Notes under the pieces: model-generated
Database searches by the model: none
Seen by the model: only the letters and a program-made list of their open reading frames with translations
What the model was told of the DNA's origin: nothing
Program-made: the position numbers and the translations under genes
Source: an uncultured Ruminococcus sp.
GTDB lineage: Bacteria > Bacillota > Clostridia > Oscillospirales > Acutalibacteraceae
Assembly: GCA_905234015.1 (NCBI GenBank)
Contig: CAJOFK010000018.1
Location: forward strand, 1 to 56,759
Direction of reading: 5' to 3'
DNA: 56,759 nucleotides
Part shown: positions 24,952 through 33,408 of the stretch, one piece after another
Numbering within the stretch: position 1 is the first letter of the stretch
Layout: each line of letters starts with the position of its first letter

Positions 24952-24980
24952 TTGCTTTTTTTTTAATTATCATTTATAAT
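24952..24980 (+). promoter_or_regulatory. Promoter of rpmB
   Basis: TTGCTT (24952-24957), 17 bases and TATAAT (24975-24980), about 50 bases before the start codon. Confidence 0.75.
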
Positions 24981-25028
24981 ACAGAAGTTAGTTATGTGAT
25001 TTGGTAAAAAACAAGGAGGTGCAGACAC

Positions 25029-25214
25029 ATGGCAAAGTGTGATTACTGCGGCAAGGGTGTAACTTTTGGAATCAAAGTTTCTCATTCTCACAGACGTTCA
25101 AACAGAGCTTGGAAGCCCAACGTACAGCGCGTAAAGGCTATTGTTGACGGCTCTCCGAAGCACGTTTACGCATGCACAAGATGCTTACGTTCCGGTAAGG
25201 TTGAGCGCGCTTAA
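25029..25214 (+). CDS. rpmB: 50S ribosomal protein L28
   Basis: This 61-residue protein opens MAKCDYCGKGVTFGIKVSHS and has a second Cys pair, CTRC, making the zinc-ribbon form of L28. The body HRRSNRAWKPNVQRVKAIVD is typical. AAGGAGGTG precedes ATG by about 7 bases. It stands as a single-gene unit with a strong promoter and terminator. Confidence 0.98.
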   Translation: MAKCDYCGKGVTFGIKVSHSHRRSNRAWKPNVQRVKAIVDGSPKHVYACTRCLRSGKVERA

Positions 25215-25230
25215 TATTAACCGCAAAATC

Positions 25231-25260
25231 AAAAGGGATTGCTTTCGCAATCCCTTTTTT
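25231..25260 (+). terminator. Terminator of rpmB
   Basis: AAAAGGGATTGC and GCAATCCCTTTT pair around TTTC, followed by T residues. Confidence 0.9.
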
Positions 25261-25262
25261 AA

Positions 25263-25477
25263 CTTTATAAGAAACTGCGTTCCTTATAAAGTAAAAAACA
25301 TTTTATATTTCCCGCTCAGTTGCGCCCTGCGTGCGCATGTAGCGTTGCGACCGCCGCCTGCTCGCCAAAATAAGGAGTATCGCGAGTCCGTTCTTAGGAC
25401 GAGAGAGACGACTTTATTTTGACGCGGACCGGATGACTGAAGAAAGCGCACGCACTTAGGTGCGCACGCTTTCTTCT
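25263..25477. repeat. Dispersed repeat family 1, copy C (longer form, inverted)
   Basis: The two ends match copies A and B in reverse orientation: the CTTTATAAG/CTTATAAAG stem at 25263-25291 and the GTGCGCACGCTTTC hairpin at 25439-25476. The middle has about 90 extra bases not in the other copies, including the inverted repeat CAAAATAA/TTATTTTG and the stem GTCC/GGAC. The terminal hairpin lies just past the leucine-rich-repeat gene's stop codon. Confidence 0.7.
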
Positions 25478-25487
25478 TTATTAAGTT

Positions 25488-27041
25488 TTATTTCTTAATC
25501 TTCTTAAATGTAAATCCGTTGTCCTTAGCGTACTTATGGGCGGCGGAGTTTTTAGTTCCCTTAATTACAAGGTTATCATTCTTATCGAAGGAATAGTCGT
25601 AGTAGTTGATATATCCGAACGCGCGGTAACCGATTTTCTTAACAGTCGCGGGGATAGTCACCTTGTTTAAGTTGGGGCACTCGGCGTAATCCTCGCAGAA
25701 AATCATCTTAACATTCTTGGAAATCTTAACCTTGTTAAGCTTTGTGCAGGCGAAGAACAGTCTTCCTCCGCTCTTTTTAGCGACAGGAGCGCTTACCGTC
25801 TTGAGCGCGGTACAGCCCTCAAATACACTCCAGCCGAGCTCGAGCTTTGAGTTGCCCTTAAACGTAAGCTTTTTGAGCGACTTACACTCGGTGAAGGCGT
25901 TATCCTTAATGAGCTCTACACTCTCGGGAATTGTTACGCTCTCGAGGCTGTCGCATCTGATAAACGCTTCGTGACCGATTTTCTTAACGGTTACCGGAAG
26001 CTTAAGGCTCTTGATTGAAGATTCCTCAAAAGAGTTTCCGGAAATTGTTTTTACTCCCTTTTTAAAGGAAACCTTATCAAGCTTGGCGTTACCCGAAAAA
26101 GCATACGCGGTAATCTTGCGGACGTCCTTACCTACCGTAAACTTCTTACCCGATTTTCCGCCGGGATATGTAATAAGCTCGGTCTTTTTCTTGTTATAAA
26201 GCACGCCGTTCTTTGAGTAGTAATTCTTATTCTTCTTATTTACCTTGATTGCGGTGAGCTTTGGGCATTTATCGAAAGCATACTCTTCGATAGTCTTGAT
26301 ATTCTTACCAATCGAAACCTTTTTAATACCCGACATCCAGAAAGCCTGCGAACCGATTTTTGTAATCTTAGAGGGGAGTGAAATCTCGGTTAAGCTCTCA
26401 GTCTCGCTGAATACGCCTCCGGGGAGAACCTTTAAGTTCTTGCTGAGGTGAACGCTCTGCAGGTTCTTGCACTCGGAAAATACGCTGTAGTCAATCTCGT
26501 TTACCGTATCCGGCATAGAAACGGACTCCAGGTTTTCGCAGTCGAAAAATGCGGTGCTTTCGATTTTCTTTACACCCTCGGGAATATTGACCGACTTTAT
26601 ACCTGAGCTATAAAACAGGCAGCTGCTGATTGTCGTAATCTTCGAGGGAAGCGTTACCTGAGTAAGCTTTTCGGTATACTGGAACGCCGAGTCTCTGATA
26701 CTTGTAACAGTCTCGGGAATAGATACCTTAGAAAGCTTCTCGCAGTTTGAGAACGCGGAATCGCCGATTGACTTCACACCGGTCGGGATAATAACGCTCT
26801 CGAGGGTTTTATTGTAAGCGAAGGAATAACTGCCTAAAGCCGTTACGGGCTTGCCCTCGATAGCGCCGGGAACCGTAACCTCGGCGTCCTTGCCGACGTA
26901 CTCGGTGATTACAACATTACCGGCGGATGTTACTTCGTACTCAAAGTCCTTTGATTCAACCGCAGAAGCGGTAGTTGTCATAAGTGCAGCGCTGCTTATA
27001 AGTATAAGCGCCGACATTAAAATTGATGTAAGTTTTTTCAT
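25488..27041 (-). CDS. Secreted BspA-type leucine-rich-repeat protein
   Basis: The 517-residue protein has a signal peptide (about 1-27, cut after ASA) and about 14 repeats of about 23 residues with the pattern I-x-x-x-A-F-x-x-C-x-x-L-x-x-V-x-I-P (for example SIGDSAFSNCEKLSKVSIPE). This is the LRR_5/BspA family, which mediates adhesion and protein binding at cell surfaces. A non-repeat island at about 260-300 (YYSKNGVLYNKKKTELITYPGG) interrupts the array, as is normal in the family. No LPXTG or other anchor is seen, so it is secreted or held by unknown means. GGAGG lies 8 bases before ATG. Confidence 0.9.
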   Translation of the reverse strand: MKKLTSILMSALILISSAALMTTTASAVESKDFEYEVTSAGNVVITEYVGKDAEVTVPGAIEGKPVTALGSYSFAYNKTLESVIIPTGVKSIGDSAFSNCEKLSKVSIPETVTSIRDSAFQYTEKLTQVTLPSKITTISSCLFYSSGIKSVNIPEGVKKIESTAFFDCENLESVSMPDTVNEIDYSVFSECKNLQSVHLSKNLKVLPGGVFSETESLTEISLPSKITKIGSQAFWMSGIKKVSIGKNIKTIEEYAFDKCPKLTAIKVNKKNKNYYSKNGVLYNKKKTELITYPGGKSGKKFTVGKDVRKITAYAFSGNAKLDKVSFKKGVKTISGNSFEESSIKSLKLPVTVKKIGHEAFIRCDSLESVTIPESVELIKDNAFTECKSLKKLTFKGNSKLELGWSVFEGCTALKTVSAPVAKKSGGRLFFACTKLNKVKISKNVKMIFCEDYAECPNLNKVTIPATVKKIGYRAFGYINYYDYSFDKNDNLVIKGTKNSAAHKYAKDNGFTFKKIKK

Positions 27042-27197
27042 TTTTTAACCTCCTTTAAAAAATGTAAAATTATGTCTTACACCATAGTAGTGTCGTTTTT
27101 TATCGAAAAAGTTTCATATTTTCCAAAAAAAATACAGCTTTGTAGACCTGCACAAAAACGAGACGTGCTATTTGTGTAAATTGACTAAAGCCGCTTT

Positions 27198-27330
27198 AAC
27201 AAGAAAGCGTGCGCACTTAAGTGCGGAGCTTTCGTATATCCATCGCTCGTGCGCACACAGGGCGCAACTGAGCGGGAAATATAAAATGTTTTTCACTTTA
27301 TAAGGAACTCAGTTTCTTATAAAGTAAAAA
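27198..27330. repeat. Dispersed repeat family 1, copy B
   Basis: It is almost identical to 2201-2328 over the whole length, in the same orientation: AACAAGAAAGCGTGCGCAC at one end and CTTTATAAGGAAC plus the matching arm at the other. A few substitutions occur in loops and one arm. Confidence 0.85.
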
Positions 27331-27386
27331 GTGCAAATTTTGCATTGACAAGTGCAAATCTTGCAGACCAAAGTGCAAAAATTGCA
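27330..27386. repeat. Three 15-base palindromic boxes at 21-base spacing
   Basis: AGTGCAAATTTTGCA (27330), AGTGCAAATCTTGCA (27351) and AGTGCAAAAATTGCA (27372) start exactly 21 bases apart. The core TGCAAA-N-TTTGCA is palindromic, perfect in the first. Two helical turns between boxes places them on one face of DNA, as for a cooperative regulator. The target gene is likely the LRR gene on the minus strand, though distance (about 300 bases) is large. Confidence 0.75.
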
Positions 27387-27446
27387 CAGTATAATATAAA
27401 TTATAATAATAACTATAATTATATAAGAGATAGAAAATAATGGACA

Positions 27447-27478
27447 GAAAAAACGCCGGTGCTGTTAAAACACCGGCG
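27447..27478 (-). terminator. Terminator of alaS
   Basis: Perfect GC-rich stem (CGCCGGTG / CACCGGCG), then TTTTTTCTG on the minus strand. Confidence 0.9.
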
Positions 27479-27495
27479 TCGAATTATTATTCGTT

Positions 27496-30126
27496 TTAAG
27501 AATTAACTTTATCGCTTACAATACTCTTTACGGCTTCGAGAGCTTCGGGGATTTTAGAAATGTCCTTAGCTCCCGCCATAGCCATATCAGGCTTACCGCC
27601 GCCGTTACCGCCCGTTATCTGAGCAACGGCTCTTACGATATCACCGGCTTTAAGTCCCGAGGCTATCGCCTCTTTACCGCAGGCGCAGGCGAATACACCC
27701 TTAGGACCGTTCATAGAGCAGAGAACAACAACGGTCTTCTGATTCTTATCAAGGCACATATTGCACATATCCTTAAGCTGGTCGCCCTGAACTTCCTTAA
27801 CCTCGGCGGCAATAACGCTCACGCCGCTTACGTCAACGGCTTTAGAAAGAATGCTGTCCATAGCGGAGAGCGCGAGCCTGCTCTTAAGCGACTCAATTTC
27901 CTTATCCTTAGACTTAAGCTCCTCGGTAACTTTTGCAACGGCAAGAAGAAGCTTTCTCGGGTCGTTGAGCTTAAATACATTCGCTGCCTCGCCTACCATA
28001 GCGACAACCTTATTAAGGTAGGTAAGCACTCCGAAGCCTGTTAACGCTTCGATACGTCTTACTCCGGCAGCTACGGAACCCTCCTGACGGATTTTAAAGA
28101 GTCCCAGCATTGAGGTGTTTTCAACGTGAGTACCGCCGCAAAGCTCAACGGAGAAATCTCCCGCCTTTACAACGCGTACCACGTCGCCGTACTTCTCGCC
28201 GAACAGCGCCATAGCTCCGAGCTTTTTAGCTTCTTCGATAGGCATTTCCTCGGTAACAACCTTAATGCTCTCAAATATCTTTCTATTTACAAGCGCTTCA
28301 ACCTCGATGAGCTCCTCAGCAGTCATCGCCTCAAAATGAGTAAAGTCAAAGCGAACGCTGTCTTCCGTTACGAGCTGGCCTGCCTGCTCAACGTGAGTAC
28401 CGAGAACCTCTCTAAGCGCTGCCTGCAATAAATGCGCGGCGGTATGATTACGTTTAATACTCTCGCGGCGTTTTATATCAATATCAAGCTTTACCTTATC
28501 GCCGGCAGTAACGGCGCCGCTCTCGACGGTAACGCTGTGCAGGAAAATACCCTGGGGGTCCTTGGTTGTGTTATCAACGCTGAGCTTGGCGTTTCCGTTT
28601 AAGATATATCCGGTATCTCCTACCTGACCGCCGGACTCGGCATAAAACGGAGTTTTAGCGACAACTACAATTGCGTTCTCGCCCTCGGCTATCATATCAA
28701 CGCGCTCGCCGTCCTTAATAATCGCGAGGATTTCGGACTCGGCGCTTTCATCGGTATAGCCGGTAAACTCGGTCGCGTTAATATCGGATAAATCGGTGCT
28801 TTCGGAAATCCACGCGTCTGCTCCGGCATTCTTACGAGCCTTGCGGCTTCGGGTTTTCTGCTCCTTTAAAAGCTCTCTGAAACGCTCGATATTAACCTTA
28901 ATACCGGACTCCTGAGCGATTTCACGGGTAAGGTCAATCGGGAAACCGAAGGTATCGTTGAGCTTAAACGCGTCCTCACCGGAGATAATGCTGTCCGCCT
29001 TATCAATAATTGAGTTAAGAAGCTCCATACCCTGGTCGATAGTGCGCGAGAAATTCTCCTCCTCGACCTTTATAAGCTTAGTAATAAAGTCCTGCTTATC
29101 CCTAAGCTCAGGGTAAGCGCTCTCGTTTTCCTTAATAACGGTATCGCATACCTTATAAAGGAAGGGCTCCTTATATCCTAAAAGCCTGCCGTGGCGAGCG
29201 GCTCTTCTTAAAAGTCTTCTTAATACATATCCCCTGCCCTCGTTAGACGGCATAACTCCGTCGGAAATCATAAAGGTAGTTGAACGGATATGGTCGGTAA
29301 TAACTCTAAGCGAAATATCGGTTTTTTTGCTTTCGCCGTACTTAACGCCGACGATTTCGCTTATATGCTTCATAATATTCTGAACGGTATCAACAAGGAA
29401 GAGGTTGTCTACTCCCTGCATAACGCAGGCAAGACGCTCAAGTCCCATACCTGTATCGATATTCGGGTGCTCAAGCGGAGTATAGTTATCTTTACCGTCG
29501 TTATCAAACTGAGTAAATACGAGGTTCCATACCTCCATATAACGGTCGCAGTCGCAGCCTACCTTGCAGTCGGGCTTACCGCAGCCGTGCTCCTCGCCTC
29601 GGTCGTAGTAAATTTCGGAGCAGGGGCCGCAGGGACCGCTTCCGTGCTCCCAGAAGTTATCCGCCTTACCGAGACGTACCATATGAGATTCTTCTACGCC
29701 AACCTGCTTAGTCCAGATATCGTAAGCCTCGTCGTCGTCCTGATAAACGGAAACATAGAGCTTTTCGGTAGGGATTTCGAGCACCTCGGTAAAGAACTCC
29801 CACGCCCACGCGGTAGCTTCCTTTTTAAAATAATCTCCGAATGAGAAGTTTCCGAGCATCTCAAAATATGTTCCGTGGCGGTCGGTGATACCAACCTCCT
29901 CAATATCGGGTGTACGGATGCACTTCTGGCAGGTAGTAACCCTTGTTTTAGGCGGAGTAATCTCGCCTGTAAAATACTTTTTCATAGGAGCCATACCGCT
30001 GTTTATAAGCAGAAGGCTGTTGTCGTTCTTAGGAATAAGAGGGAAAGACGGCAGCCTCAGGCAGCCCTTGCTCTCCATAAAAGATAAAAACTTTTCTCTT
30101 AATTCATTAAGACCTGTCCATTCCAT
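27496..30126 (-). CDS. alaS: Alanyl-tRNA synthetase
   Basis: The 876-residue class II enzyme joins alanine to tRNA-Ala. The N-terminus LNELREKFLSFMESKGCLRL and the catalytic GMAPMKKYFTGE motif are intact. The editing domain has HTAAHLLQAAL and the C-terminal Cys/His pair CGGTHV. The C-terminal C-Ala domain ends IVRAVAQITGGNGGGKPDMAMAG. Length is full. It is the last gene of the operon, about 105 bases behind the U32 gene with repeat 2 between. Confidence 0.98.
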   Translation of the reverse strand: MEWTGLNELREKFLSFMESKGCLRLPSFPLIPKNDNSLLLINSGMAPMKKYFTGEITPPKTRVTTCQKCIRTPDIEEVGITDRHGTYFEMLGNFSFGDYFKKEATAWAWEFFTEVLEIPTEKLYVSVYQDDDEAYDIWTKQVGVEESHMVRLGKADNFWEHGSGPCGPCSEIYYDRGEEHGCGKPDCKVGCDCDRYMEVWNLVFTQFDNDGKDNYTPLEHPNIDTGMGLERLACVMQGVDNLFLVDTVQNIMKHISEIVGVKYGESKKTDISLRVITDHIRSTTFMISDGVMPSNEGRGYVLRRLLRRAARHGRLLGYKEPFLYKVCDTVIKENESAYPELRDKQDFITKLIKVEEENFSRTIDQGMELLNSIIDKADSIISGEDAFKLNDTFGFPIDLTREIAQESGIKVNIERFRELLKEQKTRSRKARKNAGADAWISESTDLSDINATEFTGYTDESAESEILAIIKDGERVDMIAEGENAIVVVAKTPFYAESGGQVGDTGYILNGNAKLSVDNTTKDPQGIFLHSVTVESGAVTAGDKVKLDIDIKRRESIKRNHTAAHLLQAALREVLGTHVEQAGQLVTEDSVRFDFTHFEAMTAEELIEVEALVNRKIFESIKVVTEEMPIEEAKKLGAMALFGEKYGDVVRVVKAGDFSVELCGGTHVENTSMLGLFKIRQEGSVAAGVRRIEALTGFGVLTYLNKVVAMVGEAANVFKLNDPRKLLLAVAKVTEELKSKDKEIESLKSRLALSAMDSILSKAVDVSGVSVIAAEVKEVQGDQLKDMCNMCLDKNQKTVVVLCSMNGPKGVFACACGKEAIASGLKAGDIVRAVAQITGGNGGGKPDMAMAGAKDISKIPEALEAVKSIVSDKVNS

Positions 30127-30145
30127 TTTTTTATATCCTCCTCGT

Positions 30146-30228
30146 CAGTCGGGAGCCCCGACAGCCAAATCCGCCTTTTTAAAAGTTACAGTTTATTCAG
30201 AACTTCATCAACGGCGGATTTTTAAATT
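30146..30228. repeat. Dispersed repeat family 2, copy 2
   Basis: CGGGAGCCCCG, then AGCC, TCCGCCTTTTTA, a variable middle and GGCGGATTTTTAAA align end to end with the reverse complement of 21421-21502. The TCCGCC/GGCGGA arms can pair. It lies between the U32 peptidase-like gene and alaS and may act as a terminator or processing hairpin. Confidence 0.7.
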
Positions 30229-30231
30229 TTC

Positions 30232-31452
30232 TTAATCTTTTTTCTTAACTCTGAGCACGCTTCCTTCGGGTATATTCTTATCCGAGTAAAGCGTAAGCTC
30301 CTCCTTAGCGTGGGGGGCGCTTTCGACCTCCTCGCCGTTTTTGTTTATGAGCTTTTCGCAAATCGTATTAAACGGTACTCCGCCCGGCGGAAGCACATCG
30401 AGCGTATCGCCCTTATAAAACTTATTTCTCTGAGTTATCAGCGCGGTATTACCGCTGCTCTTTTCACAAAACGCCACTACATCGTAATGCCTTATATAAC
30501 CGCCGTTTGAGGTAACCTGCCCGGGCTCGTGCCCGAAGTAAAAGCCTGTATTATACTCGCGGTGACTTATTTTATCGGTTTCCTCTTTTATCCATTCAGG
30601 CAGCACAAAGCCCTCGGGATTTTTATAATACTCATCAACCGCGTGGCGGTAGGCGTTAGTAATAACCGCGGTATAGTAGCTTGACTTAGCGCGTCCCTCG
30701 ATTTTAAGGCTCGAAATTCCCGCCTTAACAAGCTCCGGGATATGCTCAATCATACACAAATCGCGCGAGTTATAAAGGAAGGTTCCCTTATCGGTTTCCT
30801 CAACCGGGAAAAACTGTCCCTCGCGGTTTTCCTCAAAAAGATGATACTTCCAGCGGCAGGGCTGGGTGCAGTCTCCGCGGTTCGCGTCGCGCCCGGTCAT
30901 ATAGCTCGAAATAAGGCATCTGCCGGAAAACGACACGCACATTGCGCCGTGCACGAAGGTTTCTATCTCAAGCTCCTTCGTGGTTTTCGCTCTTAAATCC
31001 GCTATTTCCTCAAGGCTCAGCTCCCTTGCGAGCACAACCCTCGACGCTCCCATATTATAAAGTGTATTCGCGGTGAGGTGGTTCGTAACTCCCGCCTGCG
31101 TCGAAACATGCAGCGCGACAGACGGCGCATACCTTTTAGCAAGCTCCATAACGCCGACGTCGGCAATAATAAACGCGTCAACTCCGGCGCTTTCGGCAAA
31201 TTCAAGGAATTCGGGAAGCGCGTCAACCTCGTAGGTTCTCGGGAGAGTGTTGCAGGTTAAGTGAACCCTGACGTTATTTTTATGAGCATACTTACACGCT
31301 TTTATTAAGCTTTCATTATCAAAATTCGCGGAAGCGGTACGCATCCCGAACTGTTTTCCCGCGAGGAATACCGCGTCGGCGCCGAATTTAACCGCCGATT
31401 CAAGGCACTCAAAATCACCCGCGGGCGATAATACTTCAGGTTTCATAAACAT
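30232..31452 (-). CDS. U32 family protein (TrhP-like, probable tRNA hydroxylation)
   Basis: The 406-residue protein matches the U32 family. Key signs are LSPAGDFECLESAVKFGADAVFL, the cysteine-containing FVHGAMCVSFSGRCLISSYMTGRDANRGDCTQPCRW (four Cys, likely iron-sulfur or metal site) and SRDLCMIEHIPELVKAG. In Bacillus and E. coli the relatives (TrhP, YhbU) add a hydroxyl to tRNA wobble uridine; older annotation calls them peptidases. The position next to alaS fits a tRNA role. Either of two starts two codons apart is possible. Confidence 0.88.
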   Translation of the reverse strand: MFMKPEVLSPAGDFECLESAVKFGADAVFLAGKQFGMRTASANFDNESLIKACKYAHKNNVRVHLTCNTLPRTYEVDALPEFLEFAESAGVDAFIIADVGVMELAKRYAPSVALHVSTQAGVTNHLTANTLYNMGASRVVLARELSLEEIADLRAKTTKELEIETFVHGAMCVSFSGRCLISSYMTGRDANRGDCTQPCRWKYHLFEENREGQFFPVEETDKGTFLYNSRDLCMIEHIPELVKAGISSLKIEGRAKSSYYTAVITNAYRHAVDEYYKNPEGFVLPEWIKEETDKISHREYNTGFYFGHEPGQVTSNGGYIRHYDVVAFCEKSSGNTALITQRNKFYKGDTLDVLPPGGVPFNTICEKLINKNGEEVESAPHAKEELTLYSDKNIPEGSVLRVKKKD

Positions 31453-31460
31453 CCCGTATC

Positions 31461-32813
31461 CTAACTGATTGAATTAAGATTGATATTCTGCTGATAAAGG
31501 GTTGAAGCGTAGTAAGGATTGCCCTTCTTATCGTGGCAGAAATACAGGTAATCGGTATTATTCGGATAGAGCGCCGCCATAATAGCCTTCATACCGGGGT
31601 TGCAAATCGGTCCCGGCGGAAGTCCCATAAATTTATATGTATTATATTTACTCTTAAAGGTAGACTTCATTGAGGCAGGGATTTTCTTTTTACTCCTGAA
31701 CGGATAATACTTAGTCGAGTCAAGACTGAGCTTGCGCACGCCGTAGTTAATATCGTATTCAAGACGGTTGTGAAGAATTGAGCTGATATTATACATATCC
31801 TTCTCGTTAGCCGCCTCAGCCTGAATAATCGACGCCATAGTAAGTATCTGCTGGAGCGAGTATTTACTCTTTTTAGAGAGCTTCTTAACGTTAACCGCCT
31901 TGCTGTAGCCCTCGACGTTCTGGTTGTTGTAAATACGCTCCTCGTAGTCGTTTAACATTCTCGTGATAGTGAGCTTCGGATTTTCGTTATGGTAGCACTC
32001 GTAGGTATCAGGGAAAAGATAGCCCTCAAGCTTATAATAACGCTTTTCCGGATTCTTTATATTCGCGATAAAGTCGTAATCTTCGTCAAAATAATCGGAC
32101 TTACAGAGCTTTAAAAACTCCTTAGTATCGGGGAGCACGTCCTTCTCAACGAGCATTTCGGCAATTTCGCGCACGTTCATACCCTCCGGCACGGTTATCT
32201 TAATCGTGTCGGTACGGTTAGAGGTGGACTGCAGGTAGTTCACGATAGCCTCGTAGTCCATATTTGTTTTCATATTGAAGGTACCCTGAGTGAAGCTGTC
32301 CGCGCTTTTTGTGAGGGTAGCGTAAATATTAAAGAAGGTCTCCTCTTTGATAACGCCCTTTTCCCAAAGCGCCTTTGAAACGTCGCTTAAGCTCGGGTTT
32401 TCGGGAATATCAACCGTGACCTTATTTTCCTCGGCGCGGTTCATAGCGAGCATATCGTTAACGCCCACCATAAGGAACATAGCGAGCATAAGTCCTACAA
32501 GGAATACGGACACCCACCATATTACGCGGAAACGGCGCTTATTCTGCATATCGGCATATTTAAGCTGACGCTTTTTCTCGCGCTTCTCCCATTTGTGGAT
32601 ATTTCGGGAATTACGCTCCATCTGCTCTCTTACGTCATCATCCGAATAGGAATTGATAGTCTGAGGACCTTCATCATCGTAATTCTCGATTTCACGGTAA
32701 CGGTCGCCGACGGCGAGGTCATCGTCGTTTAAACTCATATGAAAGTCCCTGACTTTTCTCTTTCGGCGTTCTTCGATTTCTCTCTGCTCAAAAGAATCAT
32801 TATCGTGTTCCAT
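31461..32813 (-). CDS. mltG: Endolytic transglycosylase MltG
   Basis: This 450-residue membrane-anchored enzyme ends new glycan strands. It has a long charged cytoplasmic N-terminus (about 1-105), one membrane helix (about 105-125, VIWWVSVFLVGLMLAMFLMV), a LysM-like region (about 190-230, IKITVPEGMNVREIAEML) and the YceG catalytic domain with the active-site Glu in SIIQAEAANEKDMYNISSIL. ATG at 32813 with GGGGAG is used rather than an upstream start. It follows 5-FCL directly, as in many Firmicutes. Confidence 0.95.
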   Translation of the reverse strand: MEHDNDSFEQREIEERRKRKVRDFHMSLNDDDLAVGDRYREIENYDDEGPQTINSYSDDDVREQMERNSRNIHKWEKREKKRQLKYADMQNKRRFRVIWWVSVFLVGLMLAMFLMVGVNDMLAMNRAEENKVTVDIPENPSLSDVSKALWEKGVIKEETFFNIYATLTKSADSFTQGTFNMKTNMDYEAIVNYLQSTSNRTDTIKITVPEGMNVREIAEMLVEKDVLPDTKEFLKLCKSDYFDEDYDFIANIKNPEKRYYKLEGYLFPDTYECYHNENPKLTITRMLNDYEERIYNNQNVEGYSKAVNVKKLSKKSKYSLQQILTMASIIQAEAANEKDMYNISSILHNRLEYDINYGVRKLSLDSTKYYPFRSKKKIPASMKSTFKSKYNTYKFMGLPPGPICNPGMKAIMAALYPNNTDYLYFCHDKKGNPYYASTLYQQNINLNSIS

Positions 32814-32823
32814 AATTCTCCCC

Positions 32824-33408
32824 TTATCGTGTATCAATAATATATTTGTCGGTTACGACAACATCAATCGGTCTGTCAAAATAGCCGAGCGGAAGCGCGT
32901 TCTCAATACATTTTGAGTAACACACTCCGACCGTAAGCCCGCTGAAATCCGAAATATACCGGTCGTAATAGCCTTTTCCGAACCCTAAGCGGTAGCCGCT
33001 CCTGTCAAACACCAGCCCCGGCACAAGCATAATTGAGGCTTCCGCGGAAGAAGCCGCAGGGCACTTTTTTAAATCGGGCTCTAAAAGTCCGTAGCAGCCT
33101 TCTTCAAGGTCGTCGTACGAGCTGATATAGTAAAACTCCATTGTGGGAATATCGGCTTTGCAGCGCGGCACGGCTACTTTTTTTCCGCTTTTTATCGCGT
33201 CGTTTATTATATACGAGGTATCGACCTCGATATTCTTCGAAACAAAGGCAAATATAACCTCGGCGTTCTGATACTCCTCAAGGCTTTTAAGCCTCTCAAA
33301 AATACCCTTATCCGCCTCCGCTTTAAGCTCAGGCGGCATAGAAGCCCTTAGCTTTTTATACCTTGAACGAAGCTCATTTTTCCTTTGACGAAGGTTTTTT
33401 ACGGGCAT
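32824..33408 (-). CDS. 5-formyltetrahydrofolate cyclo-ligase
   Basis: The 194-residue enzyme converts 5-formyl-THF to 5,10-methenyl-THF with ATP, recycling a folate dead end. Family motifs seen are KNELRSRYKKLRASM at the N-terminus, VPRCKADIPTMEFYYI and the C-terminal VFDRSGYRLGFGKGYYDRY. It overlaps the DJ-1 gene by 10 bases and lies 10 bases before mltG. Confidence 0.95.
   Translation of the reverse strand: MPVKNLRQRKNELRSRYKKLRASMPPELKAEADKGIFERLKSLEEYQNAEVIFAFVSKNIEVDTSYIINDAIKSGKKVAVPRCKADIPTMEFYYISSYDDLEEGCYGLLEPDLKKCPAASSAEASIMLVPGLVFDRSGYRLGFGKGYYDRYISDFSGLTVGVCYSKCIENALPLGYFDRPIDVVVTDKYIIDTR

Larger units (their letters stand above)
24624..25028. other. Intergenic region between divergent M50 and rpmB promoters
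   Basis: The two promoters face away from each other; the 260 bases between them hold no convincing gene. They contain dispersed repeat 3 (24721-24793) and several perfect hairpins: GAGCGG/CCGCTC around 24810, the palindrome CCGATATCGG near 24843, and GGAATGGG/CCCATTCC near 24870. A 84-codon minus-strand frame here has no ribosome site and is probably chance. Confidence 0.6.
27042..27495. other. Intergenic region upstream of the LRR gene
   Basis: It contains, from the LRR gene outwards, the ribosome site and a possible minus-strand promoter (ACGACA / CATAAT, weak), repeat family 1 copy B, three TGCAAA-type boxes at 21-base spacing, a TATAAT at 27390-27395 on the plus strand, and the alaS terminator. 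A 19-codon plus-strand ORF at about 27440-27499 overlaps the terminator and is not called. Confidence 0.6.

Noticed and set aside
25439-25476. Strong hairpin after the LRR gene as its terminator
   Set aside because: It belongs to repeat 1 and no T-run follows on the minus strand; termination is possible but not supported.
27330-27386. Possible CRISPR or iteron array
   Set aside because: Only three boxes of 15 bases with 6-base gaps, and no cas or replication genes nearby; a regulator array is more likely.
27440-27499. 19-codon plus-strand ORF after the TATAAT box
   Set aside because: It overlaps the alaS terminator and stop, and no ribosome site is clear.
29290-29844. 184-codon plus-strand ORF
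   Set aside because: Antisense to the conserved alaS catalytic region.
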